Shown in pieces: positions 53,347 to 62,302 of a stretch of DNA of 64,000 nucleotides. A model generated the notes under the pieces. It did no database searches. It had not been told where the DNA came from and saw only the letters and a program-made list of their open reading frames with translations. A program made the position numbers and the translations under genes. Within the stretch, counting starts at the first letter, position 1; each line of letters begins with the position of its first letter. The stretch covers positions 1 through 64,000 of the forward strand of contig JAIXMX010000007.1 of NCBI GenBank assembly GCA_020328155.1, read 5' to 3'. Origin of the DNA: Candidatus Endomicrobiellum agilis (GTDB taxonomy: Bacteria > Elusimicrobiota > Endomicrobiia > Endomicrobiales > Endomicrobiaceae).

Positions 53347-53607
53347 CTATTCAAAAAAATTTTTCGACTGTTTAAACCTTATTTTTTTCATCGGAGCGAT
53401 AAGAACTTTTTCGCCCGTCTTAGGATTTCTTCCCTTTTTTGTTTTTGTCTCAAACATATTAAAACTTCCAAAACCCGTTATAACAACTTTATCGCCGTTT
53501 TGTAAAGAATTCAACATCTCTTCAAAAACTTTATTTACCGCAGCGGCGGCTTCTCTTTTTGAACTTAAAATTTTTGATAAAGCTTCCGCTATATCATTTT
53601 TTGTCAT
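53347..53607 (-). CDS. HU/IHF-family DNA-bending protein
   Basis: Histone-like protein that bends and compacts DNA. From the ATG at 53607 it has 86 residues (MTKNDIAEALSKIL...). The beta-arm GFGSFNMFETKTKKGRNPKTG with its proline and the C-terminal helix are typical. AAGGAG lies about 13 bases from this ATG and 4 from an in-frame GTG at 53616, so the exact start is uncertain. Co-directional with merR and tRNA-Pro. HU and IHF subunits cannot be separated from sequence alone here. Confidence 0.93.
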   Translation of the reverse strand: MTKNDIAEALSKILSSKREAAAAVNKVFEEMLNSLQNGDKVVITGFGSFNMFETKTKKGRNPKTGEKVLIAPMKKIRFKQSKNFFE

Positions 53608-53680
53608 TTCTATCACCACGCTCCTTTTTCCGGACAAACTATAGAAGGACACTCCGACTGCCCGAGAAAAGAAACGACAG

Positions 53681-54673
53681 TTATTCGCGAACAGGACATC
53701 TTGTCATTAAACTGTTTACAGCTTCAAGCGGATCTTTTCCTTCAAATAAAACTGCATACGTTTCATTTATTATAGGAAGCTCAATATTGAGTTTTTTTCC
53801 TATCTCATAAGCGCTTACCGTATTTTTCACACCCTCAGCAACCATACCGAGACTTTTTTCAGCTTCATCTAAGCTCTTTCCCTCTCCGACAGCCTGCCCA
53901 ACAGCGCGATTCCTTGAATGTTTTGAAAAACACGTAACCATTAAATCACCCACTCCGGACAGTCCGTAAAAAGTCTGTTCTCTGCCGCCTAAAGCGACTC
54001 CGACTTTTGAAAGTTCTTTAAGACCTCTTGAAACAATTGCAGCTTTCGTATTATCGCCGTATTTTAATCCGTCGACTATTCCGGAAGCTATCGCAAAAAC
54101 ATTTTTCAACGCAGCGCCGGTTTCAACACCCACAACATCGGTTTGATTGTAAACTCTGAAATATCCATTCATAAAAAGCATTCTGCATTTTTCAGCAGTT
54201 TCAAGATTTATTGCCGCCGACGTAACTGCAGTAGGTATTTTTCTGCACACTTCTTCAGCATGGCTAGGACCAGAAAGAACCACTATATTTTTATAAACTC
54301 CATCAAAAACTTCGTCTATTACTTCAGACATTCTCAAAAGAGTTTTATTTTCTATGCCTTTTGTCGCGCTGATTATAAGTTTTCCGTCAAACGATATTCC
54401 GTTATTTTTTAACAGCGTACACACTGATCTCATATGCTGCGAAGGAACTACAAACAAAATGGCTTCGCTGTTTTTAAAGCTTTTCATATCGTTTGCCACA
54501 ACCAGTCCCGAAGGCAAATCGGCACCCGCCTCAAACGGTTTTATCTTTCTATCCTGTAAATCTTTTGCTTTTCTTGAGTCAAATTCCCAAAGAGTAACAT
54601 CATGCCCATTCTCAAATAAAAGAACAGCTAAAGTCGCTCCCCACGAACCTGCGCCCAAAACGGTAATTTTCAT
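53681..54673 (-). CDS. gpsA: glycerol-3-phosphate dehydrogenase [NAD(P)+]
   Basis: Reduces dihydroxyacetone phosphate to sn-glycerol-3-phosphate, the backbone for phospholipids. From the ATG at 54673 it has 330 residues: GAGSWGATLA (7-16), SATKGIE, LSGPSHAEE, catalytic-Lys region GAALKNVFAIASGIVDGL and GDLMVTC. A GTG at 54685 is also in frame. The plsY gene lies upstream in the same direction, so substrate maker and acyltransferase are neighbours. Confidence 0.96.
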   Translation of the reverse strand: MKITVLGAGSWGATLAVLLFENGHDVTLWEFDSRKAKDLQDRKIKPFEAGADLPSGLVVANDMKSFKNSEAILFVVPSQHMRSVCTLLKNNGISFDGKLIISATKGIENKTLLRMSEVIDEVFDGVYKNIVVLSGPSHAEEVCRKIPTAVTSAAINLETAEKCRMLFMNGYFRVYNQTDVVGVETGAALKNVFAIASGIVDGLKYGDNTKAAIVSRGLKELSKVGVALGGREQTFYGLSGVGDLMVTCFSKHSRNRAVGQAVGEGKSLDEAEKSLGMVAEGVKNTVSAYEIGKKLNIELPIINETYAVLFEGKDPLEAVNSLMTRCPVRE

Positions 54674-54814
54674 ATCATTTCCCACAAATATTAATAAAAA
54701 TATCCCCTCTCTTATATCCGTTTTCTCCTTCTTTTAGGAGAGTAGAAACCGAGAGTAAAACTATTTTGTCATAACTAAAGCCACAGCGCGCCGAAGAGAT
54801 AGAAAAGAGCGAAA

Positions 54815-55414
54815 TTATTTTTTCTTAAATATCTTAGACCTGCGTTCAGAGCCTTCCATCAGTCTTTTTATATTTGCCTTGTGCTTATAAACAATAAAAA
54901 CCGCCGCGGCAAAAGCAAACGCTACAGTCGCAATGGAATACCCCGAAAAATAGGAAGCCAGAGGAAGACATATAACAGCGCATATTGATCCTAAAGAGAC
55001 ATATCCGGAAAATACAAAAACCAAACCAAAAACTGCAAACGCTATCAGCGCAGGCAAAGGCATAAGCGCCAAAAATACGCCAAGCCCCGTCGCAACGCCT
55101 TTACCGCCTTTAAACTTTAAAAATATCGTAAACATATGTCCTGTTATTGCGGCTGCAGCAACAGCGACAAAATAAAAGAAAGTATTATCTATAAAAATCG
55201 CAAAATATACGGGAATAAATCCTTTTAAAGTATCCGCAATAAACGTTGCGATCCCCGCTCTTTTGCCTACCGACCTGAAAACGTTCGCGGATCCGCAGTT
55301 GCCTGATCCCACAGCGCGTATGTCAACCCTACCGACTGCTTTTGCAATAATATATGCAAAAGGAATCGAACCGCATAAATATGCAAGAACGATATACAAA
55401 ATTTTTATTAACAT
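54815..55414 (-). CDS. plsY: acyl-phosphate:glycerol-3-phosphate acyltransferase
   Basis: First acyl transfer in phospholipid synthesis, using acyl-phosphate and the product of GpsA. It has 199 residues with about five membrane spans. Family motifs: GSIPFAYIIAK, GSGNCGSANVFR (the usual GSGNxGxTN with Ser-Ala) and KGGKGVATGLGVFLAL. It lies ten bases after der and upstream of gpsA. Confidence 0.95.
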   Translation of the reverse strand: MLIKILYIVLAYLCGSIPFAYIIAKAVGRVDIRAVGSGNCGSANVFRSVGKRAGIATFIADTLKGFIPVYFAIFIDNTFFYFVAVAAAAITGHMFTIFLKFKGGKGVATGLGVFLALMPLPALIAFAVFGLVFVFSGYVSLGSICAVICLPLASYFSGYSIATVAFAFAAAVFIVYKHKANIKRLMEGSERRSKIFKKK

Positions 55415-55423
55415 TCTTATTTT

Positions 55424-56746
55424 TTATTGTTCCGCCGCTTTCTTGTAATATTTTCTGAATTTTAAAATTATCGGAGTGCCGTAAAAACCAAATCTTGCCC
55501 TTAAACGGTTTTCAAGAAACCTTTTGTAAGAAAAATGCACAAGCTCTATATCGTTAACCGAAAAAATGAATACCGGCGGCTTTGAAGCCACCTGCGCATA
55601 TTCTTTAAGCTTTAAAACTTTTCCTTTACTCGCATAAGGTTTTTCCGCAAGAGCGTCTCTTATAACTCCGCTAAGTTCCTCTTTCGTCAACTCTTTTGAA
55701 TACTGTTTAAAGACAAGCTCCGCTTCCTGAAATATTCTGTCTAATCTCTGCCCTGTTTTGGCAGATATAAAAATAATATCCGCCCAGTTCATAAATTTCA
55801 TTCTCTCTCTTAACTGTTCGGTAAAATATTTTGCGGCTTCTTCTTTTTCTTCTATCAAATCCCATTTATTTACGGCTACAATAACCGGTTTCCTTTTTTC
55901 AAGCAGAAGCCTTGCAATTTTAACTTCAGTTTCACCTATACCTTGCGAAGCGTCTGCAATCAAAACGGCGACATCGGCATCTTCAACGGCATAATCCGCG
56001 CTTAAAGTTGAAAGATATTCCATATCATCTTTCGTCTTGCTGCCTCTGTGAAGTCCGGCGGTATCTGTTAAAACGTACTCTTTGCCGTTACTTTGAACGC
56101 GTACGGTAAAAGAATCTCTTGTGGTTCCTGGAACATCGCAGACAATACTTCTTTCTTCTTTAGCGACGGCGTTAACAAAAGAAGACTTCCCCACATTAGG
56201 CTTCCCCACAAGAATAATTTTTAATATTTCTCGCGGTTCCCTTACTTTTCTGTCATATTTGATATTTTCCCAGATTTTATCCAGCAAATCGTGCGTGCTT
56301 CTTCCGTGGCTTGCAGATACAAAAACAACATCGCCAAAACCTAGTTTATAAAATTCATATCCCCTGACTTCCTCCGCCTGCGTGTCTATTTTGTTTGCAA
56401 CGAGAATTGGTTTTTTACGACTAAGCCTTATCTGATGCGCAATTTCGCCGTCCATTGGATGAACACCCGTCTTTCCATCGACAACAAACAACACTATATC
56501 AGATTCTTTAATAGCAACATCAAGCTGACGCGACATATCTCTTGAGAATACTGAAATATCCGCGCTCCAGCCTGCGGTATCCGTAACGATAAATTTTTTA
56601 TCTTTCCAGAGAATCTCGCAATCATTTCTGTCTCTTGTCGTGCCGGGCGCTTTATGAACTATAGCCTTTTTTCTGCCTATAAGTCTGTTAAAAAGAGCGG
56701 ACTTGCCTACATTTGGTCTGCCCACTATAGCAACTTTTGTCAACAT
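55424..56746 (-). CDS. der: ribosome-biogenesis GTPase Der (EngA)
   Basis: Two tandem GTPase domains and a KH-like domain; needed for 50S maturation. From the ATG at 56746 (AAAGGA seven bases upstream) it has 440 residues. The first G1 motif is GRPNVGKSA (9-17), the second GKPNVGKSS (near 181); DTAGW/DTAGL and NKID/NKWD motifs are in place. Starts the der-plsY-gpsA run. Complete. Confidence 0.97.
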   Translation of the reverse strand: MLTKVAIVGRPNVGKSALFNRLIGRKKAIVHKAPGTTRDRNDCEILWKDKKFIVTDTAGWSADISVFSRDMSRQLDVAIKESDIVLFVVDGKTGVHPMDGEIAHQIRLSRKKPILVANKIDTQAEEVRGYEFYKLGFGDVVFVSASHGRSTHDLLDKIWENIKYDRKVREPREILKIILVGKPNVGKSSFVNAVAKEERSIVCDVPGTTRDSFTVRVQSNGKEYVLTDTAGLHRGSKTKDDMEYLSTLSADYAVEDADVAVLIADASQGIGETEVKIARLLLEKRKPVIVAVNKWDLIEEKEEAAKYFTEQLRERMKFMNWADIIFISAKTGQRLDRIFQEAELVFKQYSKELTKEELSGVIRDALAEKPYASKGKVLKLKEYAQVASKPPVFIFSVNDIELVHFSYKRFLENRLRARFGFYGTPIILKFRKYYKKAAEQ

Positions 56747-57005
56747 CAAATAGTCCTTTACACACGTGAAATTTTACAATATTATTAACATATTGACAAT
56801 AAAAAAAGACAATCTTTAAGACCAATTTTTCAATTTAAAATCAAATTTGCAAACAAAAATAATCTTCAATTTCCCGCACAGCCATAACGAATCTGAATTC
56901 CAATAATCGCCAGCGATTAAAATATATTTTCGCGGCGGCAATACCAAACTTTTAAAAACGCTTACACAGCCATGTTTTTGACGCCAGAGGCTCCGCTGAC
57001 TTCCA

Positions 57006-57719
57006 TCAATAGTCCTGTTTATTTACGACAGTTTTTATATCCTCAAGAAATAACGCACTTATTTCTACCGCTGGCCGTTTTGAACTGTTCTCGTTGATTC
57101 TCTTTTCAAGCCCGATTAAAGCGGAGTTAAAGGATTCGCAGACTGGGACGTCAAACGAACAAGTTTTAGACCTAAGCTTATCGTAATTCCTCACAATCAA
57201 ACAGCCGTCTCCAATAACTCTGCCCGTTGCGCTACTTGCTATCGTATCTATAAGGTCTAAGACGGCGGAATAAAACTGTAAGATTTTTCGCTGAGTTTAT
57301 AAAAAGTTTTGACAAGTTGTTGCATAAGATTGCCTGCAGCGCCATAAAGCGCCCTATTGTTTATAAAAAGATATGTTAATTTGTCTTCTAACCGCGCAAA
57401 CTGCGGATATTGCTTCTTTAATTCCGCTTCGGTTTTTTGTTTCGTACGTTATTTTACGAAGAGCAGCCGCTCTCATGAGTCCTTTTTTGTGTCGTCCGAC
57501 ATTTCTTGAGAGAATTCAGCCGCAGCTCCTACCGCTTTGTTTGCCAGCAGCTTTGATACGTTTATTTCGTTCGCTTTGATATCCGCTATGCTGTATTTCG
57601 CGCGCGAGTATGAGTTATTAGCCTTACAACTATCTATTTTAGCAGCGCATAAGACTAACAGCACAGCCAGCTAAGTAACCGGCGACAGCATTTATTTTGT
57701 ATATTTTCTTTTTTATCAT
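57006..57719 (-). pseudogene. broken gene for a membrane-anchored unknown protein
   Basis: The start ATG at 57719 gives MIKKKIYKINAVAGYL, then frames must be switched: LLVLCAAKIDSCKANNSYSR and IADIKANEINVSKLLANKAV (57658-57473), KQYPQFARLEDKLTYLFINN and ALYGAAGNLMQQLVKTFYKL (about 57410-57280), DLIDTIASSATGRVIGDGCL and onward to a TAA at 57006. Rebuilt length is roughly 230 residues with one N-terminal membrane span. At least three frameshifts. Family not recognised; in style it belongs with the accessory cluster to its right. Confidence 0.55.
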
Positions 57720-57905
57720 ACAATAAAAATGCATACAAAGAGTGTTAAGCAATACTTTCCATGTGGTTGCTTAAGATTCTACGCTGTAACTTTATATTTA
57801 CTGCATATCTGCGGTCGCTTCGTTTTCACTTTTTAACGTATTTAATCACGTTTCTATCGGTATAACAATAATCAAACATGAGAACACAATCATAGTCCCG
57901 GCTAT

Positions 57906-59350
57906 TTATTCCTGCTTATTTGATGATTCAACATAAACAAGCTCCAGCGATTTAAAGCGCGAGCGTGGGTGCGGATTAGGATTAAGTTTTTCTAAAAACT
58001 CGCGGGACACTTGGAAACCTCTAGACGGAATATCTGTGTCCAGCTTAAGATTGAACGGAAAATTAAAAAAAGGAATTTTACCAGAAGAAGTATTTATATT
58101 CGACTTAAAACTGGGACTCCGCGAATTCGGGAGCGCAAAAGACCTTGATTAAACGGCTGGGTCACAGCCTTTGGCTAACATTCTAATATCGTCTATAAAA
58201 CTTTCTGCGAATGACTTAACCTTCTCATATGTCATCTGCTGAATGCCATCTATCTCTGCTATCTCACCCAACTCCACAGTCAGAACACCAAAATCTAAAT
58301 AAGTCCATAAGCTGCAGTTCGTCGACCTCATTAGAAATCTTCCGATACTCGTCTGCCGCTTTTCGCAGATTTTCTAGAAATTTATCCGCTGTAAGACAAT
58401 ATTCTCCGGCAGCAATATCTGCTCCCGTTCATTTCCAATAATTCAATCAATTATCTGTTTAGAATAGAAAACTGTCGTTTGGCTTACGGTCAAATAACGT
58501 AATGAGAGATATCGCAGTCTGTTGTTTCATGAGTATCTCTTTATAAGACCTTCTCTATTGCGCAAATGTTCTTATGCGAACTTCGCGAGCGTTGATTTCA
58601 AGTTTACTTTGAAGGCTGTTATATCGAGTCTGGAGAAGCTTAAATTCTCATATTCTCGCTCTAGGTTCTGTAATTCAACAATTTTTTCGTTTAAAAGATG
58701 TTTTTAGTCGCTCTCCACTTTGAATATTATCATTCTGCTCCGATTTCTCCTCATCCAAACAGGCAGGGAACTTTGCAATAGTCTTGTTGAAGCTTGGCAT
58801 TCTACTGAGTAACTTGGTTGAGACTGATTTGGAGCTGGTTATTTGCTTTATTGGCTTTGTGAAGTTCGCTTTGAAGAATGTTTATTCCGCCGATTCAAAT
58901 CGTGAGATTGATTCTCTGCAACAGCTTTAATTTGATTAAGCTGGTTTAAAAGGCTGGCAACTTGCTAATTCAGAGTCTGGATTTCAGCCACAGGCTTATC
59001 GTCCTGCGGCGATTTGGAGTTCTGCAATGTAATAATCTCTCTCTTGAGTGACTTTTGGTTAAAGTTAGTTTGAAGATTAGTATTCTCCTAAGTCAAACTC
59101 TAAACTTGAGCCTCTGCGTCCTTTTTCCCTCGGCTGGCTGTGGAAAGCGGGGTTTGAAGATTGCTATTCTGTGATGACTCAAGTTCTAAGCTTGAATCTC
59201 TGCGGTAGTTTTCTCTTGACTTACTGTATCAAGTTTGCCTTAAAGAATTCTATTTTCATTCACCGCTTGGTTTCTTTCTCCTAAAAAACGCTTATATTGG
59301 GCGATAACTTGGTTAATAAGGTCATTTTTGAGCTTGGCACTTTGTTTCAT
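57906..59350 (-). pseudogene. long coiled-coil protein gene, heavily disrupted
   Basis: From the ATG at 59350 (MKQSAKLKNDLINQVIAQYK) a Gln/Asn/Leu-rich coiled coil can be followed for about 480 codons through at least four frameshifts and about ten stops. Patches include SLKREIITLQNSKSPQDD, HKANKANNQLQISLNQV, HLLNEKIVELQNLEREYENL, KFLENLRKAADEYRKIS, GEIAEIDGIQQMTYEKVKSF and, past a TAA at 58149, IPFFNFPFNLKLDTDIPSRG to a final TAA at 57906. Most stops (TAG more than TAA) fall where Gln would fit. No known family. It starts inside the 3' end of the lipoprotein gene upstream. Confidence 0.55.
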
Positions 59351-59852
59351 CACACCATACTTTCATATAACACCAATGATACACAGTAAGCAAAAGCGCA
59401 ATCGCTGAAGCTGGAACAGTTGAAATAGCTGAAGTAACTAGTCCACTAAAACCACCATTAACAAAGAGTGAAACCAAGAAAACAGGGTAGGCAAAGGTGT
59501 CAGCAAGGCCATTAAGATCACCATCAGCAAAGAATGCCAAGAAAACAGGGGGAGAGGGAAATTTGTCAACAAGGCCACTAAAACCACTGGTTGAAATCGA
59601 GTTTATGATAGTTAAAACTAAGGTTCCTACACTGGTACTACCGATACTACTTTCAAAAGAAGTCCAAAATACATGGTCACAGCTAGGCAGTCCGCAACGA
59701 AATTTAACAGGGGCAGATCCTATGTATTCAGCGCCATTATTATCAGAAGCAGGTTCTCTGTATTCGGCGCCATTATTATGAACATGCGACTGGCAAGAAA
59801 TGAACAGAAAACTTATTAAACAAACCAGAATTATCCTACTCAACAAACGCAT
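59322..59852 (-). CDS. small lipoprotein with internal repeats
   Basis: It has 176 residues. Signal peptide with lipobox FISC (Cys20), then an imperfect repeat of NNGAEY, then hydrophobic stretches including three similar units around SGLVDKFPSPPVFLAFF, LNGLADTFAYPVFLVSLF and FSGLVTSAIS, reflecting a repeat of about 66 bases in the DNA. Ends in a Cys-containing tail. Probably anchored by lipid at the N-terminus and by membrane segments further on. Unknown function. Follows a decayed lipoprotein gene by three bases. Confidence 0.65.
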   Translation of the reverse strand: MRLLSRIILVCLISFLFISCQSHVHNNGAEYREPASDNNGAEYIGSAPVKFRCGLPSCDHVFWTSFESSIGSTSVGTLVLTIINSISTSGFSGLVDKFPSPPVFLAFFADGDLNGLADTFAYPVFLVSLFVNGGFSGLVTSAISTVPASAIALLLTVYHWCYMKVWCDETKCQAQK

Positions 59853-59855
59853 TAT

Positions 59856-60199
59856 CTATATCCTTAAATTAAGACTGTTATACTTTTTATAATTTAACGT
59901 ATATAACAATTTTTCGCCTGCTATACTCTTAGTCATTGAAAGCTTGAGCGTCTTTTCAGTTTCCGTCTAGACGCTCTCAAGTACTATTAGTCCTTCTAGC
60001 TTTTTCCATCTCTCTGTAGTACTCTCAAGCTTATTTGTATTGTCACTTTCTTGCGCACCTGTAATGGTCTTCGCGACGCGTCTCTCACATTTGTTTTTCA
60101 TTTCTTGCGGCATCTTTAGCAATTTAGTCCTTCCCTATCACAGGCTTATTACAATCTGCAATTAAAAACAGTAAGAATAATGCAGATAATCTTTTTCAT
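59856..60199 (-). pseudogene. small lipoprotein gene, broken
   Basis: The ATG at 60199 reads MKKIICIILTVF; a frame change then gives IADC, a likely lipobox, NKPVIGKD and a stop, and a further frame reads MPQEMKNKCERRVAKTITGA, ESDNTNKLESTTERWKKLEG and on to a TAG at 59856. About 110 residues if rebuilt. Its ATG overlaps the TGA of a short upstream frame (60279-60196, 27 residues from a GTG, ending SPPKNKWYVI), an ATGA junction. Decayed. Confidence 0.45.
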
Positions 60200-60507
60200 A
60201 TAACATACCACTTATTTTTTGGAGGCGAATCTGAGTATACTGCAAGTTTTTCTATAGTTTCGCCTGCGGCGTTGCTCACGTTAAACCTTTGTTTACAAAT
60301 TTATCGTAACGTCTGCCCTTAGAAAAAATAGAGCGTCTTCTTCCTCGCGTTTTCCTCTTCTTTCGGCTCCTCGTTATCTCGAGAAGAGAGATTGCCTAGT
60401 TCTATAGATTCATCTTCCTCTGTATTCGGAGAAAGTACAACATTGAGATTTCCCTCTTTCCGCTACCATTATTAAAACAGCTTTCTTTTACTTTTTTATT
60501 TTTTTCT

Positions 60508-60762
60508 CTAACTCTTTCCAACATTTACAAAAGAACAAGCCAATGCGACTTGGCAATATTGTACAAAAAAAGCGATGGTTGCGCCAAAAAAGGCTATCGG
60601 AGTTAATACTATGTGGTCTAAAAAGGCATCGCCGAAATACAGTTTGAAAATATCCTGCGCTATATATATTCCTTCTTCATAGATTCGCGGACTACCGTTA
60701 TCTTCTTTTCACAGCCTGCAAACAGACATATTGCTAATAGCAACGCGAAGATCTTTTTCATT
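60508..60762 (-). pseudogene. small lipoprotein with C-terminal membrane segment, frameshifted
   Basis: The ATG at 60762 gives MKKIFALLLAICLFAGCEKK with lipobox LFAGC, then a stop at about 60660. One frame over, GIYIAQDIFKLYFGDAFLDH then IVLTPIAFFGATIAFFVQYC continues to a TAG at 60508. Rebuilt it is a lipoprotein of about 85 residues with a C-terminal hydrophobic span. Same architecture as the intact lipoproteins nearby. One frameshift. Further left, 60500-60330 holds an acidic coding-like stretch (NTEEDESIELGNLSS) without a start. Confidence 0.55.
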
Positions 60763-60870
60763 TCCCATTCTTACTCTTTCTTAATTTTTGTGTATTGTAA
60801 AACATATTGAAATACATTAAATATATTAGAGCATTTTTCTCGAGGGAGCAACCTGCGTTTTACCACTGAT

Positions 60871-61659
60871 TTATCTGCGAGGGCATTGAGTTGGTGACTT
60901 CATCACTTTCTCATAACTTGGCAAATTGGTAGCTTTCAGCAGGTTTTTCGTGCCAATGAGAAACTCGTTTGGATTTTGCTTATTTTCTTTGTGATATTTT
61001 TTTGTGTTTTGTATGTTTTGAATATAATATATAAGCTGGGACTCAACAATGGATTTTGTAGTGTAATAATACGGAGGTACGTGCATGCGGCACTCTGTTA
61101 GGTATTTGGCTACATCAGGAGTAAACCACAAGGATAATTTCCCGTTGTTGAACCTTGTATCTTTCGCGGCTATCAAACGTATATCCCTGCTTTCTTTAGT
61201 TCCGCTTCTTTTTTTGTTGTTTTCAGCATTAATATCAACCTGCACTGTAACCCAAGCATTCAAAAGAAGGGATACTTGTTTAAGTATTTGTTTTTTTGTT
61301 TCTTTACGAGATTTTAGACCACGCAGCTTTTGGTATTCTCCGACATCGATATCTATTTGCACGTTTTTTTCAGCGTTCTCATCTTTTTGTAGCTTACTTA
61401 TGGCATAGATAAAAGGTCGCATGTCGTCCGTTAATGCGGAGAATTCTATTTGTTTAATTTCATTTTTATTTTTGTCCGAAGTTGTGGTGGTTATCCCTGT
61501 TTTTGTGATTTTATATTCGCTTTTTTCCTCGTTAAAGTTGAACCATAATTGATGATTATTATCGTCAGACTTGTAGAGTATTTTTTGGTTTGTCGCACTC
61601 AGTCCGTTGTCTTCTATTTGCTGTTTCCCGTGAAGACATGAAAGGATTCCCCAAACCAC
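60871..61659 (-). CDS. Rep_3-type replication initiator, main part
   Basis: It has 262 residues including the tandem winged-helix core of plasmid initiators (RepB/pi/RepE type): IKQIEFSALTDDMRPFIYAI with SKLQK as the first domain and SLWFTPDVAKYLTECRMHV, SQLIYYIQNIQN, then LLKATNLPSYEKVMK as the second. The family normally has a further C-terminal stretch; here a stop follows soon after, so the tail looks truncated. The first 60 residues read in a frame that overlaps the upstream ORF by 46 bases. It suggests plasmid or phage origin for this segment. Confidence 0.7.
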   Translation of the reverse strand: MVWGILSCLHGKQQIEDNGLSATNQKILYKSDDNNHQLWFNFNEEKSEYKITKTGITTTTSDKNKNEIKQIEFSALTDDMRPFIYAISKLQKDENAEKNVQIDIDVGEYQKLRGLKSRKETKKQILKQVSLLLNAWVTVQVDINAENNKKRSGTKESRDIRLIAAKDTRFNNGKLSLWFTPDVAKYLTECRMHVPPYYYTTKSIVESQLIYYIQNIQNTKKYHKENKQNPNEFLIGTKNLLKATNLPSYEKVMKSPTQCPRR

Positions 61660-61985
61660 GCTTGAATTGCATTCTCAAGTACCTCAGAAGACTTTGCTAG
61701 TAATTTTTTAAAGTATTCTTTATCTTCTGGATTAGTCTCGCTGGATTTAATTTCTTTGGTGATTAATATCCCAGCTGTCATTTTAGTTATAATTGTCTTT
61801 GCCTCATATGGTATTAAGTCAGTGTTCTTTTCCTCAACCGATTCCATTGCGTTTATTGCGTCTCTCAACCTAACTACAGTCGTTTGCGGTGGGACAAGCT
61901 GCCTTTCCCAAAACCTTGCGTGTATATCTTTCAAAAGATTCTTCGCCTTGTCTGTAATATGTTTTTCTTCATCTTCTGAATTCAT
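61614..61985 (-). CDS. N-terminal ORF overlapping the Rep frame
   Basis: It has 123 residues, helical and charged, starting MNSEDEEKHITDKAKNLLKD with AAGGAAAAG upstream of the ATG, and ending FGESFHVFTGNSK at a TAG. Its last 46 bases overlap the Rep frame. Either it is a separate small gene coupled to rep, or the two were one gene now split by a single-base change near the GGGAAAC at about 61625. No family recognised for this part alone. Confidence 0.5.
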   Translation of the reverse strand: MNSEDEEKHITDKAKNLLKDIHARFWERQLVPPQTTVVRLRDAINAMESVEEKNTDLIPYEAKTIITKMTAGILITKEIKSSETNPEDKEYFKKLLAKSSEVLENAIQAWFGESFHVFTGNSK

Positions 61986-62080
61986 GCTTAATCTTTTCCT
62001 TTTTTGCTATAATAAAGCACACGCAGGTCTCGTGATATTATTATCCGAGCTTGTAACATTGGTATATTTTTTAACGCATA

Positions 62081-62118
62081 GCGGAGCAAGACCACACATC
62101 TTACTCCGCTCTCTTTTT
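62081..62118 (+). terminator. hairpin with T-run on the + strand, upstream of rep
   Basis: GCGGAGCAAGA (62081-62091) and TCTTACTCCGC (62099-62109), 11 bp with one mismatch, 7-base loop, then TCTCTTTTT. The T-run lies on the + side, opposite to every gene around it, so it may end an antisense transcript rather than an mRNA. Confidence 0.6.
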
Positions 62119-62173
62119 GTACCTGCAACAAAACATCTCTCTGTGTACGCTCGTATCTGTTCTACTCACTGAC

Positions 62174-62302
62174 TTATATCATTACATTTTTTATCAGCGT
62201 AGCCAAGTCGTCAGGTGGCTTGTTGTTTGTTTCGTGCAACAATTCAACCAGCGTTTCCATGTGTGCGGTAATTTCATCGGTCTTATCCGACACCTTTTTC
62301 AT
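62174..62302 (-). CDS. 42-residue small protein, ATGA-coupled to a lipoprotein
   Basis: Reads MKKVSDKTDEITAHMETLVE, then LLHETNNKPPDDLATLIKNV to a TAA at 62174. Its ATG overlaps the TGA of the lipoprotein upstream. Helical, acidic/amphipathic, with a PPDDL segment that recalls PPREL in the 58-residue ORF next door (62846-63022). No family recognised. Too short for most gene callers. Confidence 0.5.
   Translation of the reverse strand: MKKVSDKTDEITAHMETLVELLHETNNKPPDDLATLIKNVMI

Noticed and set aside
57906-59350. Reassignment of TAG to glutamine as the main explanation
   Set aside because: At least four frameshifts and several TAA stops in the same gene make ordinary decay more likely; kept only as a low-ranked check.
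59497-59781. 94-codon ORF on + with apparent repeats
   Set aside because: Antisense to the lipoprotein at 59322-59852; its repeats simply mirror the lipoprotein repeats.
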